From the NCBI RefSeq assembly GCF_000007305.1, contig NC_003413.1, forward strand, positions 1,359,318-1,423,317: DNA of 64,000 bases, read 5' to 3'. The position numbers and the translations under genes are program-made. Shown here piece after piece: positions 26,544 to 34,414 of the stretch; position 1 is the stretch's first letter; the number at the start of each line of letters is the position of its first letter. The notes beneath the pieces were generated by a model. That model ran no database searches, was not told where the DNA came from, and saw only the letters and a program-made list of their open reading frames with translations. The DNA comes from Pyrococcus furiosus DSM 3638 (GTDB taxonomy: Archaea; Methanobacteriota_B; Thermococci; Thermococcales; Thermococcaceae).

Positions 26544-26765
26544 ATGAAAGTAAAGGTCAAGTTATATGGTGAACTCGCTTTAAAGCACGGAGTAGAGGTG
26601 GAAGTTGAGGTAAAAGAAGGTGCAAGAGTGGTAGACATTCTTAGGATGTTGAAGATATCTCCCTCAGAGCATCATTTGATCTTAAATGAAAGGAAAGTTT
26701 CGCTAGATCACCAGCTAAAAGATGGGGATGTACTGAAAATCCTTCCAGTAGTTTATGGTGGGTAG
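26544..26765 (+). CDS. ubiquitin-like MoaD/ThiS-family small protein
   Basis: 73 residues with a beta-grasp pattern and the diagnostic C-terminal Gly-Gly (VVYGG). Such proteins are adenylated by an E1-like enzyme and carry sulfur for molybdopterin/tungstopterin or thiolation, or act as SAMP modifiers. The ATG at 26544 has GGTGCCTGGGG upstream; a longer frame from 26511 lacks a good site. It lies 660 bases after a tungstopterin enzyme, which fits a role in pterin sulfuration, but the position alone does not prove it. Confidence 0.85.
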   Translation: MKVKVKLYGELALKHGVEVEVEVKEGARVVDILRMLKISPSEHHLILNERKVSLDHQLKDGDVLKILPVVYGG

Positions 26766-27165
26766 TGAACAAAGCTTTTAGTGGATATACTCACACTCTC
26801 TCAATCTTTTCTCAAATCTTCAAACATTATATATCCAGCAAACATTTTAGTACACGATATTTAAGAGAACATACTACAAATTACAAGGCTTCGAGAAAAT
26901 TACAGAGCAAGATTATAGGCTCCGGGACATAGAATCCCAACTTTCTCTTGGAAGTGTTTTCTTTAGAGAATACTAAGGCTATACTCCCAGTAGGCACGGG
27001 ATTAGCGGAGTTTCAACTGTTCTATACTTTAGAAAGCCAAGGAAAAAGTTGTCGATGAAATTCTAATTCTAAGAGGAGAACTACCGAAAGTTTTATGTTT
27101 TTATAATTAATAATAAACTCCAGCTAGATATAATATGTAATGAGAAGCAGAAAGGAGGGACTAAT
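26766..27165. other. 400-base gap with remains of an eroded coding region
   Basis: No intact gene is seen. The plus strand still reads coding-like pieces in different frames: about 26880-26974 gives LQGFEKITEQDYRLRD to a stop, about 26966-27057 gives KAILPVGTGLAEFQLFYTLE, and about 27046-27110 gives KVVDEILILRGELPKVL. The last two are one base out of frame with each other. Together they suggest a decayed gene of unknown type. Two AT-rich stretches near 26827 and 27107 may be promoter remnants. Confidence 0.45.
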
Positions 27166-27894
27166 ATGAGACCTACTCTTGTTGATATTTTAGAAACCTA
27201 CTTTTCTAAAGAAGAACTCAAAACATTTCTTGAAGAAGCAGGACTTAAAAAATCAGGAACTAAACGTGAACTAGCTGAGAGATTAGTCAATGAGTCCAAC
27301 TATGATCCCGCTTTTCTACTCTCAAGACTAACCAAAGAAGATCTATTATGGATCCTAGAAGAAGAATTCGGGTTAAGTTTTCCACGTTCTACTAAAAAAC
27401 AAGAATTAATAGATGCAATTCTTAATGAAGTTGAAGAAATACCAGAAGGATACGATAGAAGGCAGAGCTATGAGATGACTCATACAAGAGGAAACAGAAA
27501 TTTAGAAAAAGCTATACTAAAGTCTTTGAAAATCTTTAAGCCATACAGATTTGAAAAAGAATCAGAATTAGAAGGCCAACTTGTAGTACACCTCCGAAAC
27601 ACTATAGAAGGAGCTGAAATAACACCTCAAAAAGCAGGAGCAAAGCGTGGAGATGCCTTCGTTCCAGACATTGTAATTGAAAATTTTGCTGTGGAGATCA
27701 AATTTTTCAAAAGAGGAACTAGTAGAGCCGAGTGGGATAGGTCTATTGGACAGGCAGTTAGATATTATATAGACGGCAAATATGACAAGGTGTTCCTGTT
27801 TGTTGTAGATCACGCAGGAATAGTCCCAGAGGAAGACATTGAAAAATATGAAGAGCTTCTACCATGGTTAAAAGTTATAATATCCAAATACTAG
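27166..27894 (+). CDS. SAP-like domains fused to a PD-(D/E)xK nuclease-like domain
   Basis: A 242-residue protein. Residues 15-45 (FLEEAGLKKSGTKRELAERL) and 65-95 (EEEFGLSFPRSTKKQELIDAI) are two SAP-like DNA-binding helix pairs. The C-terminal half has a nuclease-type core: ESELEGQLVVHLRNTI, then PDIVIENFAVEIKFFKRG, where Asp and the Glu-x-Lys fit the PD-(D/E)xK motif, then a helix with SIGQAVRYY. This resembles restriction-like endonucleases. The gene stands alone in a region with decayed neighbours and has a strong ribosome site (AGGAGGGA). The target and biological role are unknown. Confidence 0.72.
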   Translation: MRPTLVDILETYFSKEELKTFLEEAGLKKSGTKRELAERLVNESNYDPAFLLSRLTKEDLLWILEEEFGLSFPRSTKKQELIDAILNEVEEIPEGYDRRQSYEMTHTRGNRNLEKAILKSLKIFKPYRFEKESELEGQLVVHLRNTIEGAEITPQKAGAKRGDAFVPDIVIENFAVEIKFFKRGTSRAEWDRSIGQAVRYYIDGKYDKVFLFVVDHAGIVPEEDIEKYEELLPWLKVIISKY

Positions 27895-27937
27895 CTACAA
27901 CCGTAAAGTTTTTAAAGTGTTTGTGGGGAGTTGGTAG

Positions 27938-28065
27938 TGGTACGGCGGCCATAGCGGGGGGGCCACACCCGGTCTCATTTCGAACCCGGAAGTTAAGCCC
28001 CCCAGCGATCCCGGTTGTACTGCCCTCCGAGAGGGGGCGGGAAGCCGGGGACGCCGCCGGCCACT
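27938..28065 (+). rRNA. rrf: 5S ribosomal RNA
   Basis: The sequence has the archaeal 5S layout: TACGGCGGCCATAGCGG at the 5' end, the loop B/C string CATTTCGAACCCGGAAG, TTAAGCC, and a 3' GCCGCC that pairs with the 5' GGCGGC to close helix I. It is GC-rich against AT-rich surroundings, as expected in a hyperthermophile. It is not linked to 16S or 23S here. Ends are within about five bases; the stop codon of the convergent phosphoesterase gene lies at its 3' edge. Confidence 0.95.
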
Positions 28066-28753
28066 ATCCCACATATAATTTCTGTAGAGCTTTCATCAGT
28101 TCGCTATATTTTCCAAAATTCAATACTTCATTTTCAATTGGCACTATAACTTCCATATTATCCACTCCATGGGAAGCTAGAACTGGAGAAATGACTTCTC
28201 TGGAAATGTCATTACCATAAGCCCAGGGGCTAAAGGCCGGGAGAACTATTAAATCTTCACTCTTAAGAAAGACAGGTACTTTAATAATGGCTCCAACTTC
28301 ATCCCTCAGTCTTATTGAAGGATGCTCATGTCCTATAATGGCCCTGTTGAAGTCAAAAGGTTTATGTCCATGAGCTATCTTCCATTTCCCCAGCTCAAAC
28401 TCCTCAACTACCTCAACTCCAAACTTCTCTTTAATCCACCCTAAACCCGTGTCATGATTTCCAAGTACAATGACGAGATCAACGAGGGGAGTTAGCTCTC
28501 TTAAAAACTCTGATACTTCTAGAAATTCCCTTTTTAGGGGAATGAAAGAATGCTTTAGATCTCCAGCCACAATTAAGCTCTTTGGTTTTTCTCTTGCAAT
28601 TATTTCCTTTATTTTTGATATAATCTCTCTAAGAAGGCTCGGTATGAAATCTCCCTTCTGAACCATCACTTCCTCATACCCCAAGTGAACGTCAGAAATA
28701 ATCAAGTTCCTTCCAAGAAGTAGAGCACGTTCTGGCAACAATTTGACTCTCAT
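28064..28753 (-). CDS. calcineurin-like metallophosphoesterase
   Basis: A 229-residue protein with all metallophosphoesterase motifs in order: DVHLG (about 21), GDLKHS (about 65), GNHD (about 97), GHKP and GHEHP. These residues bind two metal ions. It is the short archaeal COG1407 type, related to SbcD/Mre11-like folds. A true DNA-repair role is not shown. Its stop codon overlaps the 3' end of the 5S rRNA on the other strand, so the transcripts converge. Confidence 0.85.
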   Translation of the reverse strand: MRVKLLPERALLLGRNLIISDVHLGYEEVMVQKGDFIPSLLREIISKIKEIIAREKPKSLIVAGDLKHSFIPLKREFLEVSEFLRELTPLVDLVIVLGNHDTGLGWIKEKFGVEVVEEFELGKWKIAHGHKPFDFNRAIIGHEHPSIRLRDEVGAIIKVPVFLKSEDLIVLPAFSPWAYGNDISREVISPVLASHGVDNMEVIVPIENEVLNFGKYSELMKALQKLYVG

Positions 28754-28776
28754 ATCTCTTCCCTGAGAACAATTGC

Positions 28777-28854
28777 TGGCGGGCCGGGGGGGATTTGAAC
28801 CCCCGACCTGCGGATTAAGAGTCCGCCGCTCTAACCAGGCTAAGCTACCGGCCC
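28777..28854 (-). tRNA. tRNA-Lys (CTT), CCA encoded
   Basis: On the reverse strand a full cloverleaf can be drawn: acceptor GGGCCGG pairing CCGGCCC, D-arm TAGCTTAGCCTGG, anticodon stem GCGGA/TCCGC with loop CTCTTAA (anticodon CTT), T-arm with GGTTCAAATCC and encoded 3' CCA. No intron. Confidence 0.95.
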
Positions 28855-28961
28855 ACTAGTCCCGAGTTCAGATGAGAAGATGCGAGTTTATAAGTTTTTC
28901 GCTAAAGTAGGTGAGGAAACCGTTAAATTATTAACCATGACTTATCCCAAAACCATGTGAT

Positions 28962-29258
28962 ATGAGCGAGATAAAAAACGTGATCACTGTAGAAAAGCTT
29001 GAAAAGTATTTCAAAATAACAAGAGAAGCTTTAGAAAAACTAGAAATTGCTGTTGATGAAAGGAGTCACCTATATGTAGTGGCAAAAGACTTTTTAACGA
29101 TGGCCAAAAGCTATTTCCAAGATGCCGAATACTACTACAAAAAGGGGGATTATGTAACTGCATTCGCCGCTTTGAATTACGCCCATGGGTTTATAGATGC
29201 TGGAGTGAGACTGGGTGTTTTTAGAGGAGAGGACAACAGGCTATTTGCATTTGGGTGA
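28962..29258 (+). CDS. DUF357 family protein
   Basis: A 98-residue all-helical protein. The C-terminal half (AKSYFQDAEYYYKKGDYVTAFAALNYAHGFIDAG) is the typical DUF357 sequence, a TPR-like helical pair found across Euryarchaeota. No function is established. It starts with ATGAGCGAG and overlaps in expression with the DUF555 gene 10 bases downstream. Confidence 0.82.
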   Translation: MSEIKNVITVEKLEKYFKITREALEKLEIAVDERSHLYVVAKDFLTMAKSYFQDAEYYYKKGDYVTAFAALNYAHGFIDAGVRLGVFRGEDNRLFAFG

Positions 29259-29268
29259 GGTGGGGGAG

Positions 29269-29661
29269 ATGGGAGATTACATAGTGGTGTTAGAAGCACC
29301 AATTGTTGTGAAGGATGTTGAGAGTGTTGAAGAGGCAATAGAAAAGGCTGTGAATAAAGTCGTGAGCGCTTTGGAGAGAGAAAAGCTAGATTTTGTAAGG
29401 GTGGAGTTAGGCTATTCCCAATGCCCCGTTTGTGGAGCCCACTTCGAGAGTGCGTTTGTTGTGGGCAATGTAGGGCTTGTGGGAATATATCTGACTCTCA
29501 AGGTGTTCAATGCGCAAAGCCTTGAGCATGCAGAGAGAATAGCCAAGGCTGTTGTTGGTAAGGCCTTAAAGAAAGTTCCCTTAAAGTTATTTGAAATTAA
29601 AGAGCTCCACAACGGAAGGGAGGGAGGAGGAATAACCTTTGAAGAAGAGTATCAAGGGTAA
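29269..29661 (+). CDS. UPF0212/DUF555 family protein
   Basis: About 130 residues with two halves: an acidic helix (VESVEEAIEKAVNKVV) and a zinc-like CPVCG motif in YSQCPVCGAHFESAF, then a helical C-terminus with KELHNGREGGGI. It matches the small archaeal UPF0212 family of unknown role. Start taken at ATG 29269, where GGTGGGG is upstream. It is probably co-transcribed with DUF357 and converges with the ThiI-like gene (10-base overlap). Confidence 0.8.
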   Translation: MGDYIVVLEAPIVVKDVESVEEAIEKAVNKVVSALEREKLDFVRVELGYSQCPVCGAHFESAFVVGNVGLVGIYLTLKVFNAQSLEHAERIAKAVVGKALKKVPLKLFEIKELHNGREGGGITFEEEYQG

Positions 29662-30575
29662 ATTGCATTTCTAACTTTCTCAAATATTTCGTCAGGGATT
29701 GCAATTACTGGATAATACACTGGAACAATGAAAAGTTCTGCATCTCTCCTGATTATCTCTTCTATCTCTCTGTCAATTACTTCTTTTCTAATTCCTCTAA
29801 TGACTCCTTTTGCCCCAAAATGTCTAATGATATCGTTAATACTTTCGAAATTTTTTACAACAGTGAATCTTACCTTAGCTCCGTAGCTGTACTTTTTGAG
29901 ATTTCTCCAAAGGGTTCTCACAAGATCTTCATCGCCTTGGCCTTCTACATAAACGGGAATAACTTCGACTCCCCTCTTCATCATTAAGAATATCGCCACT
30001 CCGGCCTCAATACTATCCAAAATTCCCACCATCTTACCCTGGGTTCCTATAGGCAAACCTCCCCATCCATAGATTTTTTCGGTGTAGATGTATGCCTTCC
30101 CCTCCATTAGTTCAATTCCCACCTCAATGTCATAATTGGTCAAATCTACCTCTCCATCTTCAGATTCCAAAATAAATTCACCAACCTTTGCCTGAAGTTC
30201 AATACTATTTAGTGGAAACTCCTTTGTTATTCGCCTAGCAGTGACTCTAAATTTAGGCTTCTCAATTCCAAGCTCTCTCTTTTTCTTTCTAAATAACTTT
30301 AGAGCTGTTTTGTTAATCTTATCCAGAGAAGCTTCAACCTCCATAGCTGGTGAAATGGATACTATTCCAAAAACCCTGGGAAGAACTTCTTTTGCTTTCT
30401 CAACCTCGTTTAGCCTAACAATAACCCTCCCATGCTTCGAGAATACTTCTTTGTATTCAATTCCCTCACTTACTAGGGCCTCACTAATGTTGTTCACAAG
30501 TATTCTCTCAAACCATTTTCTAGTTTGCCTTGATTTTGTTCCCATCTCCCCATATCGAACTATAATAGAGTTCAT
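29652..30575 (-). CDS. ThiI-like THUMP protein with degenerate PP-loop
   Basis: About 307 residues. The start MNSIIVRYGEMGTKSRQTRKWFE and the central THUMP strand pattern match the N-terminal half of ThiI (4-thiouridine synthase). The PP-loop that should read Ser-Gly-Gly-x-Asp-Ser after GLPIGTQGK reads MVGILDSIEAG here, so the ATP pyrophosphatase signature is lost, although the following AxFLMMKRGVEVIPVY is conserved. The C-terminal rhodanese domain is also absent. The protein probably binds tRNA but may not activate it. ATG 30575 is chosen because the longer frame has no good ribosome site. Confidence 0.72.
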   Translation of the reverse strand: MNSIIVRYGEMGTKSRQTRKWFERILVNNISEALVSEGIEYKEVFSKHGRVIVRLNEVEKAKEVLPRVFGIVSISPAMEVEASLDKINKTALKLFRKKKRELGIEKPKFRVTARRITKEFPLNSIELQAKVGEFILESEDGEVDLTNYDIEVGIELMEGKAYIYTEKIYGWGGLPIGTQGKMVGILDSIEAGVAIFLMMKRGVEVIPVYVEGQGDEDLVRTLWRNLKKYSYGAKVRFTVVKNFESINDIIRHFGAKGVIRGIRKEVIDREIEEIIRRDAELFIVPVYYPVIAIPDEIFEKVRNAIYP

Positions 30576-30664
30576 GGAAGACCATATGGGAAGTGGAATA
30601 AATACTTTTCTCACCAAATGATTTAAAAAGGTAAAAGAATTTAATAACAAATGGTGAAGAAAAA

Positions 30665-31333
30665 ATGTTGGAAGGATATTACATTATTGAAAACCCAGGA
30701 GTAGTGCCCTCGGAAAGAAGGTTTAGAATGAAAGACCTAAAGGCTTGGGGATATGATTTACACCTCGGAACAATTGAAGGAGAAAGAGCATATTTTGTTT
30801 CTAGAACAGGAGAAAGAGAAGAGGGTGAAACATACTCACTGCAAGGAAAAACTTATCATATTGAAAAAACAGAAAAAGAAATTCCTGAAAATGCAAGATT
30901 GCTTGCAAGGATTGTAATTGAAAGAGGACAACCTTATTTAGAGTTCTGGCTGGAAGAAGAAGATACAGTATATCCACTAGCAAAGGAAGACCCAAGAATA
31001 ATCTTAAAGAGATTATGGGAAAAGGAAAAGCTAAACCAACTTTTAAAACATGTGAGGGCCGTAGGACTTACAACGGACTTTTACAAGGATACTGTCTTCA
31101 TAAAGTCCATACCCCTGCCATACGAGGAATACCCACCCAAAGTGAGGAGGGTTCTCAGAGAAGTAAGAGATATCCACAGAGATATCATGGGGTTTGGAAG
31201 ATTTGTATTCCAGTACTTTGGAGAAGAAAATAAAACTCACAACTATCGCCTTCACTGGACGCTTCCTACTCTTCACCTGTTTGATGTAGAAATTGCCAAC
31301 GAAATTGACAAGGTCCTTGGGATGCTTGACTAA
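30665..31333 (+). CDS. conserved hypothetical protein, soluble
   Basis: A 222-residue soluble protein without membrane segments or cysteines. The N-terminal half is beta-rich with a FVSRTGEREEGE stretch; the C-terminal half is helical with many basic residues (PPKVRRVLREVRDIHRDIM). I do not recognise the family. It is divergent from the ThiI-like gene with a short intergenic region and is followed by a HEAT-like gene on the same strand. Confidence 0.7.
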   Translation: MLEGYYIIENPGVVPSERRFRMKDLKAWGYDLHLGTIEGERAYFVSRTGEREEGETYSLQGKTYHIEKTEKEIPENARLLARIVIERGQPYLEFWLEEEDTVYPLAKEDPRIILKRLWEKEKLNQLLKHVRAVGLTTDFYKDTVFIKSIPLPYEEYPPKVRRVLREVRDIHRDIMGFGRFVFQYFGEENKTHNYRLHWTLPTLHLFDVEIANEIDKVLGMLD

Positions 31334-31378
31334 AACTTAAAACAGAAAAAAACAGTAAATATCCATAAGGTGACTGCC

Positions 31379-31921
31379 ATGCCACTTTTTCAATTTAGGG
31401 GTGGGAAAGATAAAATCAAGAAACTCCTTGAAGAGGGAAAGTTTGAAGAAGTACTAGAAAAGGCAAAGTCTGACAAGAAAACACTTAATCATATAATTGA
31501 ACTCCTTGATGACAAAAACCCTGGAATAGTGGGGGATGCCCTTTTAATTTTGACATCAGTTTATAAAGAAAACCCGAACATAAATATTGACGAAAAATTA
31601 GTGAAGAAGGTTCTCAGCTTCATTCTGCATACTAATCAGTACATAAAGGAAAATGCCATGACATTTGCTATGGCAATAGCAGAAAACATGGGAGAGCAGT
31701 TCAAGGAAATTTTCAGAGAGGAAATCTCAAGACTATTAAGAGAGGGAGGAAAGCAAGAAATAGCCTTTGCCCTCCTATTAATTCAGAAGCTTAAGCTTTC
31801 GGAATTTAGAGGGGATGTAGAAAAACTGGTTAGCGTAGAGGACAAGGTAATTCTACCCTTTGAGGGCTTGAAGTGGGTAAAAGTTGGAGATATAGCAAAG
31901 AACGTGCTAGATCATCTCTGA
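31379..31921 (+). CDS. HEAT-repeat-like helical protein
   Basis: About 180 residues, almost entirely helical. Pairs of helices such as KKTLNHIIELLDDKNPGIVGDALLIL and KKVLSFILHTNQYIKENAMT give the rhythm of HEAT/ARM repeats, so it is probably a protein-binding scaffold. Start ATG 31379 follows AAGGTGAC. It converges with the PHP-domain gene by 15 bases. No partner can be named. Confidence 0.65.
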   Translation: MPLFQFRGGKDKIKKLLEEGKFEEVLEKAKSDKKTLNHIIELLDDKNPGIVGDALLILTSVYKENPNINIDEKLVKKVLSFILHTNQYIKENAMTFAMAIAENMGEQFKEIFREEISRLLREGGKQEIAFALLLIQKLKLSEFRGDVEKLVSVEDKVILPFEGLKWVKVGDIAKNVLDHL

Positions 31922-32557
31922 GAACAACAAATCTTCTTTTTTCCCTCCTGCTTTTTCAAAGACTTTAATGCTCCAGTCTACTCTTCCTACGTCTTCAGGT
32001 CTATGAGCATCACTAGCAAAAACAAGTTTTATTCCTCTTTTTATACACATTTTTACAAACTCTAAGTCAGGAACCCTATACCTTGAGCTTATCTCAAAAG
32101 CTTTCCCATATTCCTCTGCCACGTCTAAAACTTCTTTAATTTGTTCTTCAGTAGGGTAGCCTATCCAAGGAAAAACATTGCCAAAATGGCCAATTATTGT
32201 TACATTTTCGTCCATAAGAGCCAACTTTATCCTTTCAATGTACCTGTATACTTCCCCCTCTCCAAACCAATCATGAACACTTGCAATAACGTAGTCTAAA
32301 TGCTTAGCAAAGTCTTCAGTTACATCAGGTCCATTTTCAGTAATGTTTGCCTCAATTCCCACAAGAACTGGTATTTCCGCCTCCCTCCCTATGGAGCGCA
32401 CTTCGTTAACATATTTAAGGAACTTTGAGGGAGTAAAGAAGTGAATATGATCAGATATTCCAAGAAGTCTTAACCCCCTAATTTCAGCCATGTTTACATT
32501 ATCAATTACACTCCCGATTCCATCTGAATAAATTGTGTGAGTGTGTAAGTCCATCAT
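31907..32557 (-). CDS. PHP-domain phosphoesterase
   Basis: About 216 residues. Motif I is MDLHTHTIYSDG at the start; later conserved metal-binding residues appear in GISDHIHF, GIEANI, ASVHDWFG, GHFGN and VFASDAHRP. This set of His, Asp and Glu is typical of PHP phosphoesterases, related to histidinol phosphatase and to the PHP domain of PolX. The substrate is unknown. ATG codons at 32557 and 32554 are both possible starts. Confidence 0.85.
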   Translation of the reverse strand: MMDLHTHTIYSDGIGSVIDNVNMAEIRGLRLLGISDHIHFFTPSKFLKYVNEVRSIGREAEIPVLVGIEANITENGPDVTEDFAKHLDYVIASVHDWFGEGEVYRYIERIKLALMDENVTIIGHFGNVFPWIGYPTEEQIKEVLDVAEEYGKAFEISSRYRVPDLEFVKMCIKRGIKLVFASDAHRPEDVGRVDWSIKVFEKAGGKKEDLLFSEMI

Positions 32558-32633
32558 CACATGCCGGATAGGGGTAAAAGTTTAAAACCGCTACGGTTAA
32601 GCGGTAACTGGATAAAAAGGGAGGTGAGGAAAA

Positions 32634-32837
32634 ATGGGGAAGATCAGGCAAGGTTTCATTAAGAGGGTAGCTAGAGAGCTAGTTAACAAGTATCCAAATG
32701 AATTCACAACTGATTTTGAGCACAACAAGAAGAAAGTTCAGGAATTAACTAACGTAACAAGCAAAAAGATAAGAAACAGGATAGCAGGTTACGTCACAAA
32801 GCTGGTAAGAATGAAAATGGAAGGAAAGATACTTTAG
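32634..32837 (+). CDS. rps17e: ribosomal protein S17e
   Basis: A 67-residue basic protein beginning [17 protein letters not shown] and containing [12 protein letters not shown], the standard archaeal S17e of the small ribosomal subunit. It has GGAGGTGAGG before the ATG. The stop overlaps the convergent GcvH gene by four bases. Confidence 0.95.
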
Positions 32838-33238
32838 AGGGTCTTTAAGTATTCTGCGTAGGCTTTTGCATCCATTAACTCTTTAAGCTCTTCTTCTAAG
32901 TTCTTTGGCTTAATCTTGGCTATCCAAGCTTCATAGGGATCTTCATTTATTTTCTCTGGACTATCTGCAAGTTCTTCATTCACTTCTATTACTTCCCCAC
33001 TTACGGGAGCATAGACTTCACTAACGGCTTTAACGCTCTCAACTTCACAAAGGACATCTCCCTTCTCTACGACCTTTCCCACTTCGGGAAGTTCAACATA
33101 GGCCAGGTCTCCTAACTCTTTTTGAGCATAGTCAGTTATACCAACTAAAACAGTTCCGTCTTCTAAGACCTGAACCCATTCATGCTCCTTTGTATAGTAC
33201 AAACCTTCCTTAATTTTGTATTCTCCAACTTCAATCAT
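32834..33238 (-). CDS. gcvH: glycine cleavage system H protein
   Basis: A 134-residue protein with the lipoyl-domain core [18 protein letters not shown] and the lipoyl-lysine in [17 protein letters not shown]. It shuttles the aminomethyl group from P protein to T and L proteins. ATG at 33238 gives the normal length and start ([22 protein letters not shown]); a longer frame from 33292 is an unlikely start. The other cleavage-system genes are not in this window. Confidence 0.93.
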   Translation of the reverse strand: MIEVGEYKIKEGLYYTKEHEWVQVLEDGTVLVGITDYAQKELGDLAYVELPEVGKVVEKGDVLCEVESVKAVSEVYAPVSGEVIEVNEELADSPEKINEDPYEAWIAKIKPKNLEEELKELMDAKAYAEYLKTL

Positions 33239-33301
33239 GGAAACCACCACTTTTAATCTCATTAAATACCCTTTAAAATCATTGTCTCCCAAAAATTGAA
33301 C

Positions 33302-33763
33302 ATGAAGGTGTTATGGATCAAAGAGATAAATGCCAAAGACATCAAAGTGTCACCAAGACCTGTTTGGAAATGCAGAACATGTCCAATGTATGGAAAGAGA
33401 CCGAGTTGCCCCCCACATGTTCCTGAGTGGAAGGAGGGGAAAGCACTAGTTTCGAGCTATGAGAAAGCGTTATTAGTTAAGTTTGAAATTGATACAGAAC
33501 ACTTTGAAAACGAAAAGAGAGAAGTTCTTAGATGGCTGTTAAATAAGGAAAAAGAACTGTTTAGGGAGGGATACTACTATGCCCTGGCTTTATTTCCTGG
33601 GAATTGTAACCTTTGCGAAGAATGCTCATTTGAGAAGAGCAGAGTATGTGTAGCCCCCCATCTTGTTAGACCGAGCATCGATGCGATAGGTATTGAACTT
33701 ACTTCAATTACAGATATCAATTTCAACGAAAGGGTACTATACGGGTTGATTCTCATGTACTAA
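33302..33763 (+). CDS. DUF2284-like cysteine-rich metal-binding protein
   Basis: About 153 residues with two cysteine groups: [15 protein letters not shown] near residue 22 and [15 protein letters not shown] near 100. The first is the DUF2284 signature. These eight-odd cysteines could bind iron-sulfur clusters or zinc. The function is unknown. TTG 33296 and ATG 33302 are alternative starts; ATG preferred. It is divergent from gcvH, with a narrow shared promoter of about 63 bases. Confidence 0.8.
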   Translation: MKVLWIKEINAKDIKVSPRPVWKCRTCPMYGKRPSCPPHVPEWKEGKALVSSYEKALLVKFEIDTEHFENEKREVLRWLLNKEKELFREGYYYALALFPGNCNLCEECSFEKSRVCVAPHLVRPSIDAIGIELTSITDINFNERVLYGLILMY

Positions 33764-33853
33764 TGGTATTCCTGATTAATTTTATAAATTTAATTTATGC
33801 TCTTTAAGTAAAAGTTATAAGGATAAGCTGCTAAGATGCTAAAGGTGTTTGCT

Positions 33854-34414
33854 ATGGAAATGAAGGATGCAAAGCTATATGGTGGTATAGGAGCAATACT
33901 CCAACTGGTAGGCCCCTTTGTTCCCAGCATAGGGTTTATACTAGCTCTTGTTGGTTTAGTTCTAGTGTTTCTTGCGGTGAAGACAATTAGCGAAAAGAGT
34001 GGTGATGAAGGGATATTCAACAACTATCTTAAGGCATTTATAGCTCAGATCCTTGGAATTATCATATTCGTCGGAATAATTGTTGCTACTATCGGCACAG
34101 CGATTCTTAAGGGAGGAATGGGCAAGCTAGCAAATCCAATGGAATTTATGAGCCTAATTGGGACGATTCTACTTGGATTCATAATATTGTGGATCTTCTA
34201 CACAGTGGCTGGATATTTCAAGAAGAAGTCCTACGAGAATAGCCAGTACACTGGAACTGATATGTTCAAAACTGCAGGTTTGCTGTTTTTCATTGGAGCA
34301 ATACTAATTATACTAGGAATTGGTGTACTAATAATACTAATTGCAGAAATATTGGAGATTGTGGCATTCTTCTCACTACCCGAAACTTCAGAGAGTGCTC
34401 CTGTATCTGCTTAG
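33854..34414 (+). CDS. DUF996 membrane protein
   Basis: About 186 residues with five likely membrane segments: (IGAILQLVGPFVPSIGFILA), (GLVLVFLAVK), (IAQILGIIIFVGIIVATIG), (MSLIGTILLGFIILWIFY) and the last near the C-terminus. The opening DAKLYGGIGAILQLVGPF is typical of DUF996 proteins. No function is known. ATG 33854 has AAGGTG in front; an in-frame ATG at 33836 is the alternative. Its 3' end converges with the GTPase gene by 27 bases. Confidence 0.78.
   Translation: MEMKDAKLYGGIGAILQLVGPFVPSIGFILALVGLVLVFLAVKTISEKSGDEGIFNNYLKAFIAQILGIIIFVGIIVATIGTAILKGGMGKLANPMEFMSLIGTILLGFIILWIFYTVAGYFKKKSYENSQYTGTDMFKTAGLLFFIGAILIILGIGVLIILIAEILEIVAFFSLPETSESAPVSA

Noticed and set aside
27864-28220. Open frame across the 5S rRNA
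   Set aside because: The frame is explained by the 5S rRNA, whose secondary structure is clear.
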